From: JBEBGV01 sp040081265
GTDB taxonomy: Bacteria; Acidobacteriota; Vicinamibacteria; Vicinamibacterales; UBA2999
Assembly (NCBI GenBank): GCA_040081265.1
Contig: JBEBGV010000001.1
Location: forward strand, 208,515-272,514
Length of the DNA: 64,000 bases
Direction of reading: 5' to 3'
Numbering within the stretch: the first letter of the stretch is position 1; every line of letters starts with the position of its first letter. The notes beneath the pieces are model-generated. The model was not told the DNA's origin. It was given only the letters and a program-made list of their open reading frames with translations, and searched no databases. This document shows positions 42,202-50,580 of this stretch, piece after piece. Both the position numbers and the translations under genes were made by a program.

Positions 42202-43502
42202 GGGCGACCGAACATCCTTTCAGGACGCACCGGACCGGCCGGAAGCGCCGCGACCACGTCTGCAGCTGGCGGTTTGTCGAGGCGCCGCCTGGCGAACCAG
42301 CCAGGAATGGCCTCCATGGTTGAACGCTGAGGTTCTGATCCGAGACGGGAGAACATGTCGAGATAGGCGCGTTCAATGACCGGCCAGCTGTAGTGCCTCT
42401 CGTAGTACTGCTGTCCGCGTCTTCCCAGTTCGGCCGCCATCACCGGGTTATCGAGCAGGGTGTCCAGCACGCCGGCGAACTCGGCTGCGTTCTGATAATA
42501 CAGCCCCGCGCCGCTTCGCAGACACTGGCCGACCAGCACGTCGCATTTCCCATTGGCGACGACCGGCCGCCCCAGAGCCCAGGCCTCGAGCGCCACCATC
42601 GAGAGGCTCTCGAAATAGGAAGGCATGACCAGAGCCTCGCTGCCGGCGATGACGTCGAACTTGTCCTGATCGCTGACAAATCCCAGGTGACGAATTCGGG
42701 GGTGCGCCGGAATCTCAACTACCGGCGTTCCGATGAGCACCAGGGTCAGGTCGCGCCCGGTCTGCGTGAGGAACCGTTCGAAGTGGTTGAAGAGCTCGGG
42801 AAACCCCTTGTTCGCGTCGATGCGACCCACGTAGACCACGTAGGGCGTGTGGAGGGTGAACCGCTGACGGGCCCGTTCCGCCGACCACTCGGGCGGGAGC
42901 TCAGAGCCCACTCCCACGACAACGCCTGGCACCTCATCGTTGTTGGCGATGCCGCGAATGAGCGCGCGCTCCTCTTCGGAGTTGTACATGATGGCGCGCA
43001 CACCCCGGAACACCGCCGGCATCACCGACAACCCCAGGGAGGGCTCTCTCTCAGCGGTCGGAATGAGCACCGCCCGGGACGGCACCAGACGCGCGCCATG
43101 ATAGGCGTGGTGGTAGCGGACGCTGAACAGCAGGACGAAATCGAATTCGTCTCTGCCAGCCGACAAGCGCTCGAGCAGACCTCGGCTGAGGGGACCCTCG
43201 CTGTCCAGCCACAGCAGTTCATCCTGAATGGAATGGACGTGCTGAAAGACCTGCTTCGATCGACGGGAGAAGTCGAACGCCTCACGTTCGCGGCTGACGG
43301 AAAAGCGCTCCACCACGATGCCGTTGACCCGATCCTCGCCGGCTGGCAGCTCGTTGCGCCACGTGATGTAGTCGCTGGCGCACGTCGTCAGCACTCGTAC
43401 CTCAGCGTGGTGAGCGAGGTGTTCAGCGACGTAACGCGCGTGGAGTTCGGCGCCACCGTTGATCTCCACGCCGTACCGCTGCACGACGATCGCCAGTTTC
43501 AT
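42198..43502 (-). CDS. GT4-type glycosyltransferase (operon gene 5)
   Basis: A 434-residue GT-B glycosyltransferase. Begins KLAIVVQRYGVEINGGAELH (glycine-rich acceptor loop), has the GT4 donor hinge VVYVGRIDANKGF and the carboxy-terminal YFESLSMVALEAWALGRPVV with the conserved glutamates. Likely transfers a sugar from a nucleotide donor to a surface glycan or lipid. It starts 30 bases after the coiled-coil gene and overlaps the next by 4 bases. Confidence 0.87.
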   Translation of the reverse strand: MKLAIVVQRYGVEINGGAELHARYVAEHLAHHAEVRVLTTCASDYITWRNELPAGEDRVNGIVVERFSVSREREAFDFSRRSKQVFQHVHSIQDELLWLDSEGPLSRGLLERLSAGRDEFDFVLLFSVRYHHAYHGARLVPSRAVLIPTAEREPSLGLSVMPAVFRGVRAIMYNSEEERALIRGIANNDEVPGVVVGVGSELPPEWSAERARQRFTLHTPYVVYVGRIDANKGFPELFNHFERFLTQTGRDLTLVLIGTPVVEIPAHPRIRHLGFVSDQDKFDVIAGSEALVMPSYFESLSMVALEAWALGRPVVANGKCDVLVGQCLRSGAGLYYQNAAEFAGVLDTLLDNPVMAAELGRRGQQYYERHYSWPVIERAYLDMFSRLGSEPQRSTMEAIPGWFARRRLDKPPAADVVAALPAGPVRPERMFGRP

Positions 43503-43532
43503 CGTGAGCCGGGGTCGCCCGCCTTCAGGGCC

Positions 43533-44669
43533 TCAGGATGCGGATCCTGACGAACCCGGTTCCTCGGGGGGTAGCGCAGCCGCGGGTGCATCGTTGACGA
43601 CCTCGTCTCTGGCCGACGATGCCGAGTACTGCGGGGCTTCGGTTTCCGTGACCGGCGTCTGTTCGTCACCGCTGTCTGCGGACTCGTCGCTCTGATCGTC
43701 GGCATCGTCTTGTTCGGCCCCCTGCGGGGAGAACTGGCCAGAGGCCGCCGAGTTGCCCTCAACAGACGCTCCACCGCTCCGCCGGCCTCGCCGCCGCCGT
43801 CGCCGTCTGCGCTGACCTTCGGTCCCTGCGCCCTCGCTGGAGCCGACGGCTGGAGCGAGCGCGCCCACTCCGGGCTCCGGGGGGGCAGCTGCTGGGGGTG
43901 CCTGAGGTGTTGCCACGGGCACGTATGAGTCCTGGCTGGCCCGCTGGTTGTGGCGTTGCGGCGCCGGGGCTGCTTCAAGGCTGCGAACACGGCGGTCCGC
44001 GAAGTCCACTCTGGTTGCGAGGGACTCCACCTTCAACGTCAACGCCTGGAGTTCAATACTCAGCCTGGCGGATTCCGTGACGACGCGCTTGAGCAGTTCG
44101 AAGTGCAGGGCATTCCATTCAGCCTGCTGCTGGGCGCGCTCGTTCTCCCGCGATGCGTGCTCCGCATTCAGACGAGCCTGGGTATTCAGTGCGTGCACGA
44201 TCGTGTTGGGATTGAAGAACAGCCTGAGGAGCGGATTCAGCAGCTTCCGGATGGTTCTCAGCAGTCCCCGATGTGTGTCGTACAGCGTTGAGTCTTCAAA
44301 CGTGAACGCGGGTTCGGAAGACTCGGGTGCCAGCTCACGCGAAGGCCTGGTGCCGGCGGCCTTCCGTAACTGTTCAAGGAGGCTGGGGTTGACGTTGCGA
44401 GGGTCGAGGATAGCTTCGAGTCTCCGTGCCGCGAGCTCGCTGACCTGCTGGGTTGAGAGGTCGATGCCGTGGCGGTGCGCGATGCGGGCGCGGATGTCGC
44501 GCATGATCTGCTCGACGTCAACGTGCTCGGAGCGCGCAGCCTGGGGTTCGTTGCTCTGCGACGCCCGCGGCTCCTGGCTGCCCTGAGGGCGCCGATCGGG
44601 GCGGCGACCACGGTTGAAGTGCCCGCGGCGTCCCCGTCCTTGCCCGCCGCTTTGCTGATTTTGTTCCAT
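43533..44669 (-). CDS. Arg-rich coiled-coil protein in glycan operon
   Basis: A 378-residue protein with low-complexity ends and a helical core. N-terminus: Gly/Arg/Gln-rich (GQGRGRRGHFNRGRRPDRR). Core at about 50-235: HVDVEQIMRDIRARIAHRHG then long helices (NEHASRENERAQQQAEWNALH and VTESARLSIELQALTLKVES) typical of coiled coil. C-terminus: a run of eight arginines (QRRRRRRRRGRR) followed by an acidic Ser/Asp/Glu tail. Similar VDVEQIM helical proteins occur beside glycosyltransferases and may scaffold them. Nucleic-acid binding by the arginine runs is possible. ATG 44669; 39 bases after the DUF362 gene. Confidence 0.6.
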   Translation of the reverse strand: MEQNQQSGGQGRGRRGHFNRGRRPDRRPQGSQEPRASQSNEPQAARSEHVDVEQIMRDIRARIAHRHGIDLSTQQVSELAARRLEAILDPRNVNPSLLEQLRKAAGTRPSRELAPESSEPAFTFEDSTLYDTHRGLLRTIRKLLNPLLRLFFNPNTIVHALNTQARLNAEHASRENERAQQQAEWNALHFELLKRVVTESARLSIELQALTLKVESLATRVDFADRRVRSLEAAPAPQRHNQRASQDSYVPVATPQAPPAAAPPEPGVGALAPAVGSSEGAGTEGQRRRRRRRRGRRSGGASVEGNSAASGQFSPQGAEQDDADDQSDESADSGDEQTPVTETEAPQYSASSARDEVVNDAPAAALPPEEPGSSGSAS

Positions 44670-44708
44670 GTCGGTACGTAGGCCGGACTGTGTCCCGGCG
44701 GCGCCTTT

Positions 44709-45833
44709 CTAGTATCGCCTGAAGAGAGCTCCCCACTCGGTTTTCATGAAGTCACGGATACGCGACTGACCGACGGTGGGATACCACATGTAGTCGTGAT
44801 AGATGTTGGACGCCATCGGCGCCCAGGCCACGAGCGGCGAGTGGAGCAGGATGCGCTCGAGCGGCCGAAGGAAGCCACGCCGAATCATCTGATCGCCCCA
44901 GATCACCAGGGACCGGCGGGTTTCGAATCCGAAGTTCTCGTGTGAGACATCGTCGCCGACCAGTTCGATGTTGGCCGGATCGGCGATGCCCAGTCCGCGT
45001 TCGTGAGCCATGCGCAGGAACGGAATCGACATCGGGTCAAATCCCATCAGCTTGGCGGCGACGGCGTCAATGGCGACCGAGTCGGTGGCCGCCAGGATCA
45101 GGTTCTTCACCCGTGGAATCATCGTACGTGGTCCGGCGCCGTCGCCGGCGATGGTGCCGTCCATGACCGTGAAGACCGACGGGTGCAGCTCGCGCTGCAT
45201 GTAGAGCAGGTCCACGAGGACCTCGTGCATGTATTTGTGCGCGTAGTGACGCACCTCACGGAGCAGCCCGCCGAAGGAATTCTTGACCGAGCCGGTCATC
45301 ACCGCGTGGCCGTGCGTCTTGACCGTCGGCAGGTGCAGGATCTGGCGACCCGGATAGATGGTCGGAATCTGAATGCCGTCGGGGAAGATGTGATTCAGCT
45401 TCAGGAGCGGGCTCTTGAACTTGTAGATCTGCCACTCGACTTCCGGAAGCGGAGTGAAGGTGAGCCGGTGTTTCGCCAGGACAGGTTCCCAGCGGTTGTT
45501 GCGACAGCCTTCGCGCGGATTGGTGACGACGGTCTTATTTTCGATCGGGATGAGGCGCGCGCGGTCGAATCCGTCGGCGAGCATCTTGGATAGAACACCG
45601 TCGACCTGCCACGGCTCTGACGAGCACGCCGGGAAATACTTCGTCCACGACAGGTTCAACTTGATGAGCGTGTCGACCTCGCGTGACAGCGTATTCCGGT
45701 ACTGAGCCAGGTCCATCAGACGCGCGTAGTCTTCGATGATCGTTTCGGGGCGCGTCCGTATGACCGCCACCCGCGCACTGCGCGGGGGAGTCGTCGTGAC
45801 GGGGCCTGATGGCGCTTCAAGGGTGCCTGGCAT
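44709..45833 (-). CDS. DUF362 domain-containing protein
   Basis: A 374-residue DUF362 protein: LIKLNLSWTKYFPACSSEPW, ILHLPTVKTHGHAVMTGSVK, SVFTVMDGTIAGDGAGPRT and AATDSVAIDAVAAKLMGFDP are conserved family segments. It lacks the C-terminal 4Fe-4S ferredoxin region seen in some members. Function is unproven in any organism I know; some DUF362 proteins accompany cofactor or cell-surface genes. It starts 16 bases after the UbiA-type gene, in the same operon. Confidence 0.85.
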   Translation of the reverse strand: MPGTLEAPSGPVTTTPPRSARVAVIRTRPETIIEDYARLMDLAQYRNTLSREVDTLIKLNLSWTKYFPACSSEPWQVDGVLSKMLADGFDRARLIPIENKTVVTNPREGCRNNRWEPVLAKHRLTFTPLPEVEWQIYKFKSPLLKLNHIFPDGIQIPTIYPGRQILHLPTVKTHGHAVMTGSVKNSFGGLLREVRHYAHKYMHEVLVDLLYMQRELHPSVFTVMDGTIAGDGAGPRTMIPRVKNLILAATDSVAIDAVAAKLMGFDPMSIPFLRMAHERGLGIADPANIELVGDDVSHENFGFETRRSLVIWGDQMIRRGFLRPLERILLHSPLVAWAPMASNIYHDYMWYPTVGQSRIRDFMKTEWGALFRRY

Positions 45834-45849
45834 GGTGTGGTAGAGGAAA

Positions 45850-46773
45850 TCAGCGACCGAGTGGCGAGTAGAGCACGAGTACGACGCTCAGTCCCCAGAG
45901 ACCGACACAGAGCAGCAGCGGCCGATCCGACAGGAGCAGCGCGGATGGGCTTCCCCCCTCGCGTTTGAGGTGCACCAGATAGAGATAGCGGAAGATGCCG
46001 TAGAGCACAAACGGGATTGTGGCCGTCAACCGGGTGGTGCCCAGTTTGGCCTCGGTTTCCGGACTGATCGCGTAGAAACAGTAGGCTACCAGCGTCGAGG
46101 CCGTAACGACACCAATCATCTGGTCCAGGAGGTAAGGGGAATACTCCTGAAGGATGGGCCGATGGCCCGAAGCCCCGGTGGTCAGGATGGTCAGCTCGTG
46201 ACGGCGCTTGCTGAGCGCCAGGAAGAGCGCGAGCAGGGTGGTGCAGACGAGCAACCACTCGCTGATCGGCACATTGACCGCGATCGCCCCCGCTGCGGCT
46301 CTCAGCACGAAACCAGCGGCGATAACCAGGACGTCGACGATCACGATGTGTTTGAAGACCACCGAGTACATGGTCAGCAGGACCGCATAGGTCAGCGCCA
46401 CGGCGGCAAGCCGCCAGCTCATCAGAGCCGCGCCTGTGAGTGACGCCCCAATGAGAACGATCGCCGCGATCAGTGCGGTCCCTGGCGCCAGCGCCCCCGA
46501 TGCCAGAGGACGGTGTTTCTTGAGGGGGTGGGCCTGATCAGCCTCGCGATCGGCGATGTCGTTGCACAGGTAGACCCCGCCTGAGAGGCCGCAGAAGATG
46601 ACAAAGGTGGCGACGGCCGCCAGCACAGCCGCGGGCTCGTCGAGGCGCTGCCCGAAGAGCAGGCCGGCGAAGACGAACAGGTTCTTGGTCCACTGCCCGG
46701 GTCGTATCGAGCTGAGGAGGAGAACCGGTAGGGACCGCCGCGGTCCAGGCGACGGGGAGTCGCCCTGGCCCAC
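45850..46773 (-). CDS. UbiA-type decaprenyl-phosphate phosphoribosyltransferase
   Basis: A 307-residue integral membrane enzyme with about eight helices. The motif NDIADREADQAHPLKKHRP (N-D-x3-D with HPxKxxRP) is the signature of the branch that moves phosphoribose from PRPP to decaprenyl phosphate (Rv3806c type), the first step of decaprenyl-phosphoryl-arabinose formation. The second acidic motif is replaced by SKRRHELTIL, as in that branch. GTG 46773 follows the STAS stop by 4 bases. The DprE1/DprE2 epimerases are not in the window, so the later product is unknown. Confidence 0.85.
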   Translation of the reverse strand: MGQGDSPSPGPRRSLPVLLLSSIRPGQWTKNLFVFAGLLFGQRLDEPAAVLAAVATFVIFCGLSGGVYLCNDIADREADQAHPLKKHRPLASGALAPGTALIAAIVLIGASLTGAALMSWRLAAVALTYAVLLTMYSVVFKHIVIVDVLVIAAGFVLRAAAGAIAVNVPISEWLLVCTTLLALFLALSKRRHELTILTTGASGHRPILQEYSPYLLDQMIGVVTASTLVAYCFYAISPETEAKLGTTRLTATIPFVLYGIFRYLYLVHLKREGGSPSALLLSDRPLLLCVGLWGLSVVLVLYSPLGR

Positions 46774-46777
46774 GGGG

Positions 46778-47125
46778 CTATGCCTTGGCAGTGAAGCTGC
46801 GGACGGCGTCTGCTTCGCTGTCGTACGTCTCGAACACGGTCAGAAGCTTCGTGATCGCGAGCAGGTCCGTAATGCGCTTCGTGAGGTTCAGCAGCTTCAG
46901 CTGACCGCCCTCACGGGTCACCGTCGTGTAGGTCCGGACGATTTCACCAAGGCCGGCGCTGTCGATGTACGGCACATCGGCCAGGTTGAGCACGATCTTG
47001 CGGCGGCCCTGGCTGGCCAGGCTGTTGATCTTGTCTTTCAGGAGCTCGTCGCCCTCACCGAGCGTCATCTTGCCCTTGAGATCGAGCAGGGTGACATCCC
47101 CCGCCGACCGTTCCTCGATCTGCAT
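46778..47125 (-). CDS. STAS-domain anti-sigma factor antagonist
   Basis: A 115-residue SpoIIAA/RsbV-type protein: VTLLDLKGKMTLGEGDELL, KIVLNLADVPYIDSAGLGEI (phospho-acceptor Ser in DSAG) and LKLLNLTKRI. Such proteins release a sigma factor when dephosphorylated, or act as partner-switch inputs. Here it leads a glycan operon, so it may link that operon to a stress or developmental switch. No kinase or phosphatase partner is adjacent. GAGGA upstream of ATG 47125 fits a ribosome-binding site. Confidence 0.92.
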   Translation of the reverse strand: MQIEERSAGDVTLLDLKGKMTLGEGDELLKDKINSLASQGRRKIVLNLADVPYIDSAGLGEIVRTYTTVTREGGQLKLLNLTKRITDLLAITKLLTVFETYDSEADAVRSFTAKA

Positions 47126-47180
47126 GCCCGTTAGTCCTCGAATTGACGTTCTGAGCCCGCGATTCTAACACACGCAAGAC

Positions 47181-47255
47181 AGGCCAGACCGGGGCCACAC
47201 GCGTGCCGCATGCAGCTCTGGCCTGGCCCGAATCAGAGGTCGCACGATGCGACCT
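47181..47255. repeat. Two inverted repeats between zinc-ribbon and STAS genes
   Basis: AGGCCAGA (47181-47188) with TCTGGCCT (47217-47224), and AGGTCGCA (47237-47244) with TGCGACCT (47248-47255), loop CGA. Each is perfect over 8 bases. Neither has a T-run, so this may be a Rho-dependent terminator structure after the zinc-ribbon gene or a protein-binding site before the STAS operon. Confidence 0.45.
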
Positions 47256-47286
47256 GACTGGTTTGGAGTTCGCGCGTCCGACGTGA

Positions 47287-47586
47287 TCAGGCTCCGGCGA
47301 ACTTACGTTGCTGGAAGCACTCCTTGCAGAACACCGGTCGGCCTTGCGTGGGACGGAAGGGCACCGTGGTTTCCTTGCCGCACGCCGAGCAATTGGTGGT
47401 GGTTTCCACTCGACCCTGACCCGACGGACCGGCTGACACCCGGTTGGCCCGTTTAGCCTTGCACGCCTTGCACCGTTTCGGTTCGTTCTTGAACTGCTTG
47501 TCGGCAAAGAACAGCTGTTCTCCAGCCGTCCAAATGAAATCCGACCCGCAGTCCACACACGCTAGGGACTTGTCTTGGAACTCCAT
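47287..47586 (-). CDS. Zinc-ribbon protein with four CxxC pairs
   Basis: A 99-residue protein with CVDC (10-13), CKAC, CSAC and CKEC pairs spaced to make two zinc ribbons. The first ribbon is FIWTAGEQLFFADKQF-framed, typical of the small probable-zinc-binding family with CxxCx20CxxC; the second (CSACGKETTVPFRP) resembles a nucleic-acid-binding ribbon. Probable role: RNA or DNA binding, perhaps linked to translation since rpsU lies 44 bases upstream on the same strand. Confidence 0.82.
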   Translation of the reverse strand: MEFQDKSLACVDCGSDFIWTAGEQLFFADKQFKNEPKRCKACKAKRANRVSAGPSGQGRVETTTNCSACGKETTVPFRPTQGRPVFCKECFQQRKFAGA

Positions 47587-47630
47587 CGCCTCGCCACCTT
47601 TGTGCTCAGTCGGTCGAGCTCCAACGCGCC

Positions 47631-47828
47631 TTACTCCGTTTCGCGCCGGAGCTTCTTGCGGTTACGCTTTCGCGCCAGAGCCTGCTTGGCTCGGCGTTTA
47701 TCACCTGGCTTCAAATAGAAGGAGTGCTTCTTGATGTCCTTGATGATGTCTTCCTGCTGCACCTTCCGCTTGAACCGACGAAGAGCGCTCTCGATTGACT
47801 CGCCCTCTTGAATCTTGACTTCAGCCAC
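47631..47828 (-). CDS. rpsU: Ribosomal protein bS21
   Basis: A 65-residue small basic ribosomal protein: VKIQEGESIESALRRFKRKV, then KHSFYLKPGDKRRAKQ and a lysine/arginine tail, typical of bS21 in the 30S subunit, where it helps initiation near the anti-Shine-Dalgarno. GTG 47828 is the start that gives the normal N-terminus. A tandem hairpin repeat (47863-47918) lies in its leader. Loss or change of bS21 affects Shine-Dalgarno use, which is of interest in a genome with many apparently leaderless starts. Confidence 0.96.
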   Translation of the reverse strand: MAEVKIQEGESIESALRRFKRKVQQEDIIKDIKKHSFYLKPGDKRRAKQALARKRNRKKLRRETE

Positions 47829-47862
47829 GCCCGAACACCCCCTCTATTGGCTTGGTGGCCAC

Positions 47863-47918
47863 GGCCCTTAGACAGGGCACCCGTGTATCTAGGCCCTTAG
47901 AAGGGCCCTGTGTAGTCT
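47863..47918. repeat. Tandem repeat with hairpins in rpsU leader
   Basis: Two near-identical units of 28 and 27 bases: GGCCCTTAGACAGGGC... (47863-47890) and GGCCCTTAGAAGGGCC... (47892-47918), each ending in GTGTA-TCT-like sequence. Each unit contains a short stem (GCCCT/AGGGC; GGCCCTT/AAGGGCC). On the minus strand this is 35-90 bases upstream of rpsU and could be in its mRNA leader. Confidence 0.6.
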
Positions 47919-48014
47919 TTTACAAAGTGCTGAACATGTTAGACTACCACAGGCAGGCGCGGATTCTAGGCGCAACAGGCCCCCACGTCAATCAAATACT
48001 CGGGCTCCCACCCC

Positions 48015-49307
48015 ATGAAGATTCTGGTCGTCGGCGGCGGCGGCCGCGAGCATGCCCTGGTCTGGGCACTGACTCGCGAACGCGACGTCACCGTTCTCTG
48101 TACTCCGGGTAATCCCGGCATCGCCGCCCTCGCTCCCTGCGCATCTGTCCCGGTCACCGACCCGGATGCTCTCGCTTCCCTGGCCGAGCGCGAAGCAGTG
48201 GACCTCACCGTGATCGGCCCGGAACTGCCGCTGAGTCTAGGAGTTGCGGACACGTTCACCGAACGCGGGCTGAGGGTGTTCGGGCCAACGCGCGCGGCCG
48301 CCGCACTCGAGTGGAGTAAGGCGTTTGCCAAGGACTTCATGGCGAGACATCGGGTCCCGACCGCCGGATTCAGAATCTGCCACTCGGCCGGCGAGGCGCT
48401 TGCCGTGCTTTCGTCAGGCGAACTGGGTTACCCCATCGTCCTGAAGGCCGACGGCCTCGCTGCCGGCAAGGGCGTGGTGATCGCTGAGACCCGTGCGATC
48501 GCCGACCAGGCAGTCCACGACCTGATGGTTGCCCGCCGCTTCGGGGAGTCAGGCGACACCCTGGTGCTCGAGGAGTTTCTCGTTGGCGACGAAGCCTCGT
48601 ACTTCGTCGTCGCCGACGGTGCCGACTTCGTTCGCCTGTCCTCGGCGCAGGACCACAAGCGAATCTTTGACGGCGACAGAGGCCCCAATACCGGTGGCAT
48701 GGGTGCGTTTGCGCCGAGCCCTCTCCTGACATCTCAAATGGAGCAGCGGGTCGTCGACGAGATTGTCGTCCCTGTCCTCCAGGGAATGGTCGACGAAGGC
48801 CGCCCGTTCCGCGGCTTTCTCTACGTTGGCCTGATGATGACCTCACATGGCCCGAAGGTCGTCGAGTTCAACGTTCGGTTCGGCGACCCCGAAGCGCAGG
48901 TCATCCTGCCGATGCTCGCCGAGCCGCTGTCGACGCTGCTGCTGGATGCCACATCTGGCCAGCTGTCATCGCGAGCCGCACGCTTCTCGACGGACAAGTT
49001 CGTCGGTGTGGTGCTCGCCTCCGGGGGTTATCCCGACTCAGCCGACAACGGGAAGGTGATTACCGGGCTGGCCAACGCCGCGGCCGTGCCAGACGCGCTC
49101 GTGTTTCACGCCGGTACAGCTGAAAGCGATAGCCATGTCGTGACGCACGGCGGCCGGGTCCTCACCGTTGTTGGTCGTGGCACGACCTACGAGCAGGCGA
49201 TCGAGGTGGCGTACCGTGCCGCAGGCCGGATCCGCTTCGAGCACATGCAGCTCCGCACTGACATCGGACGCAAGGCGCTGACCGCAGTCTCTCAGTCCCC
49301 GGTTTAG
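48015..49307 (+). CDS. purD: Phosphoribosylamine-glycine ligase
   Basis: Second step of purine synthesis: joins phosphoribosylamine and glycine with ATP. The 430-residue protein has MKILVVGGGGREHALVWAL, the ATP-grasp elements GYPIVLKADGLAAGKGVVIA, LSSAQDHKRIFDGDRGPNTG and VVEFNVRFGDPEAQVILP. ATG 48015. It is separated from the main purine operon by mtaB and rlmN, and mtaB follows 7 bases after its stop. TTTACA with a distant TAGACT at 47919-47945 is only a weak promoter candidate. Confidence 0.96.
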   Translation: MKILVVGGGGREHALVWALTRERDVTVLCTPGNPGIAALAPCASVPVTDPDALASLAEREAVDLTVIGPELPLSLGVADTFTERGLRVFGPTRAAAALEWSKAFAKDFMARHRVPTAGFRICHSAGEALAVLSSGELGYPIVLKADGLAAGKGVVIAETRAIADQAVHDLMVARRFGESGDTLVLEEFLVGDEASYFVVADGADFVRLSSAQDHKRIFDGDRGPNTGGMGAFAPSPLLTSQMEQRVVDEIVVPVLQGMVDEGRPFRGFLYVGLMMTSHGPKVVEFNVRFGDPEAQVILPMLAEPLSTLLLDATSGQLSSRAARFSTDKFVGVVLASGGYPDSADNGKVITGLANAAAVPDALVFHAGTAESDSHVVTHGGRVLTVVGRGTTYEQAIEVAYRAAGRIRFEHMQLRTDIGRKALTAVSQSPV

Positions 49308-49314
49308 ACGCGCA

Positions 49315-50580
49315 ATGAAGTACAGCGTCGTGACGTTCGGCTGCCGTGTGAATCAGGCGGACTCGCTCGTGATCGAGGAGACGCTGCGCAGCCGTGGAGG
49401 GCAGGCGGTGTCGCCCGCCGATGCCGACCTGGTGATCGTGAACTCCTGTTCTGTGACCGCAACAGCTGATCAGGGGACGCGACAGACCATCAGGCGCATC
49501 GCCCGTCAGAATCCAGCTGCGCGAGTGGTCGTCACGGGGTGCTACGCGACTCGTCGTTCCCATGAGGTCGCCGCGCTTCCTGGTGTGATTCGCGTGGTCA
49601 CCAACGGCGAGAAGGACGCCTGGAGCGCCATTCTCGACGAGTGTCCCCCGGTTGACCCCGCGCGTTTCGGCGACGGAGAAGGGCCGTGCGGTTCGTCGCT
49701 GCAACCTGGTGTGGCCGGCCGAACGGCGCTCACACTACGGGTGCAGACGGGATGCAGCGAGCCCTGCAGTTACTGCATCATTCCGACCACGCGCGGGCGT
49801 GGGCGTTCCAAGCCGTTTTCCACCGTCGTTCGGGATATCGACCGGGCACTCGACGCCGGCTACAGAGAGATCGCCATCACCGGAGTTCATCTTGGTTCGT
49901 ACGGCCGCGACCTGGGCAACGGCGATTCTTTGACGTCCCTGGTTGAGCACCTCGCGAGTCGGCGCGAGGACGTACTTTTTCGCATCAGTTCACTCGAACC
50001 GATGGACTGCACGCCTGAGATCGTTGCCGCTGTAGCCGGGTCGCGGCGTCTTGCGCCGCACTTCCACCTGCCACTCCAGCACGGCAGCGACGAAGTGCTT
50101 CGGGCCATGCGACGTCCCTACACGGCTGCAACGTTCGAGCGCCTCGTGCACAGCATTCACGATGTGTTGCCGTGGGCGGCGATCGGGTCTGACCTGATCG
50201 TTGGCTTTCCAGGGGAGAGCGAGCAGGATGCGCTGGCGACCGAGCGGGTAGTCTCGGGGTTGCCGCTCTCTCACCTGCACGTGTTCCCGTACTCCGACCG
50301 TCCGGGTACGACCGCGTCACGTCTGTCCGGCAAGATCGACGGCATGGCCGTGCGCGCGCGCGGACAGCGACTGCGAGCGATCGGTGCGCGGCTGTCCCGC
50401 TGCTTCCGGCAGTCGCAGGAAGGCTCGTGTCGGCGTGCGCTGGTGGTCGACGATGGCCGTTCGGCCGTGACCGACAACTATCTCAAGGTGCCGTTGCCAG
50501 AGCCACACCCGCGGAACACGTGGGTCGAGGTGACCATTCCACCGGCAACCGGCGACGGGCAACCAGCAACTAGTTTCTGA
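49315..50580 (+). CDS. mtaB: tRNA (t6A37) methylthiotransferase MtaB
   Basis: Radical-SAM methylthiotransferase that converts t6A to ms2t6A at position 37 of ANN-reading tRNAs. The 421-residue protein has the N-terminal cluster cysteines (FGCRVNQADS, NSCSVTATAD, VTGCYATR), the radical-SAM motif CSEPCSYCIIPTTRGRGRSK and a C-terminal TRAM-like domain. FGCRVNQADS rather than TYGCQMN argues for MtaB over MiaB. It overlaps the convergent rlmN 3' end by 11 bases. Confidence 0.9.
   Translation: MKYSVVTFGCRVNQADSLVIEETLRSRGGQAVSPADADLVIVNSCSVTATADQGTRQTIRRIARQNPAARVVVTGCYATRRSHEVAALPGVIRVVTNGEKDAWSAILDECPPVDPARFGDGEGPCGSSLQPGVAGRTALTLRVQTGCSEPCSYCIIPTTRGRGRSKPFSTVVRDIDRALDAGYREIAITGVHLGSYGRDLGNGDSLTSLVEHLASRREDVLFRISSLEPMDCTPEIVAAVAGSRRLAPHFHLPLQHGSDEVLRAMRRPYTAATFERLVHSIHDVLPWAAIGSDLIVGFPGESEQDALATERVVSGLPLSHLHVFPYSDRPGTTASRLSGKIDGMAVRARGQRLRAIGARLSRCFRQSQEGSCRRALVVDDGRSAVTDNYLKVPLPEPHPRNTWVEVTIPPATGDGQPATSF

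Noticed and set aside
42393..43550. Plus-strand open frame of 385 codons over a GT4 gene
   Set aside because: Antisense to a well-supported glycosyltransferase; no motif.
47829..48014. Purine riboswitch before purD
   Set aside because: No purine-aptamer junction sequence; the repeats found belong to short hairpins facing rpsU.
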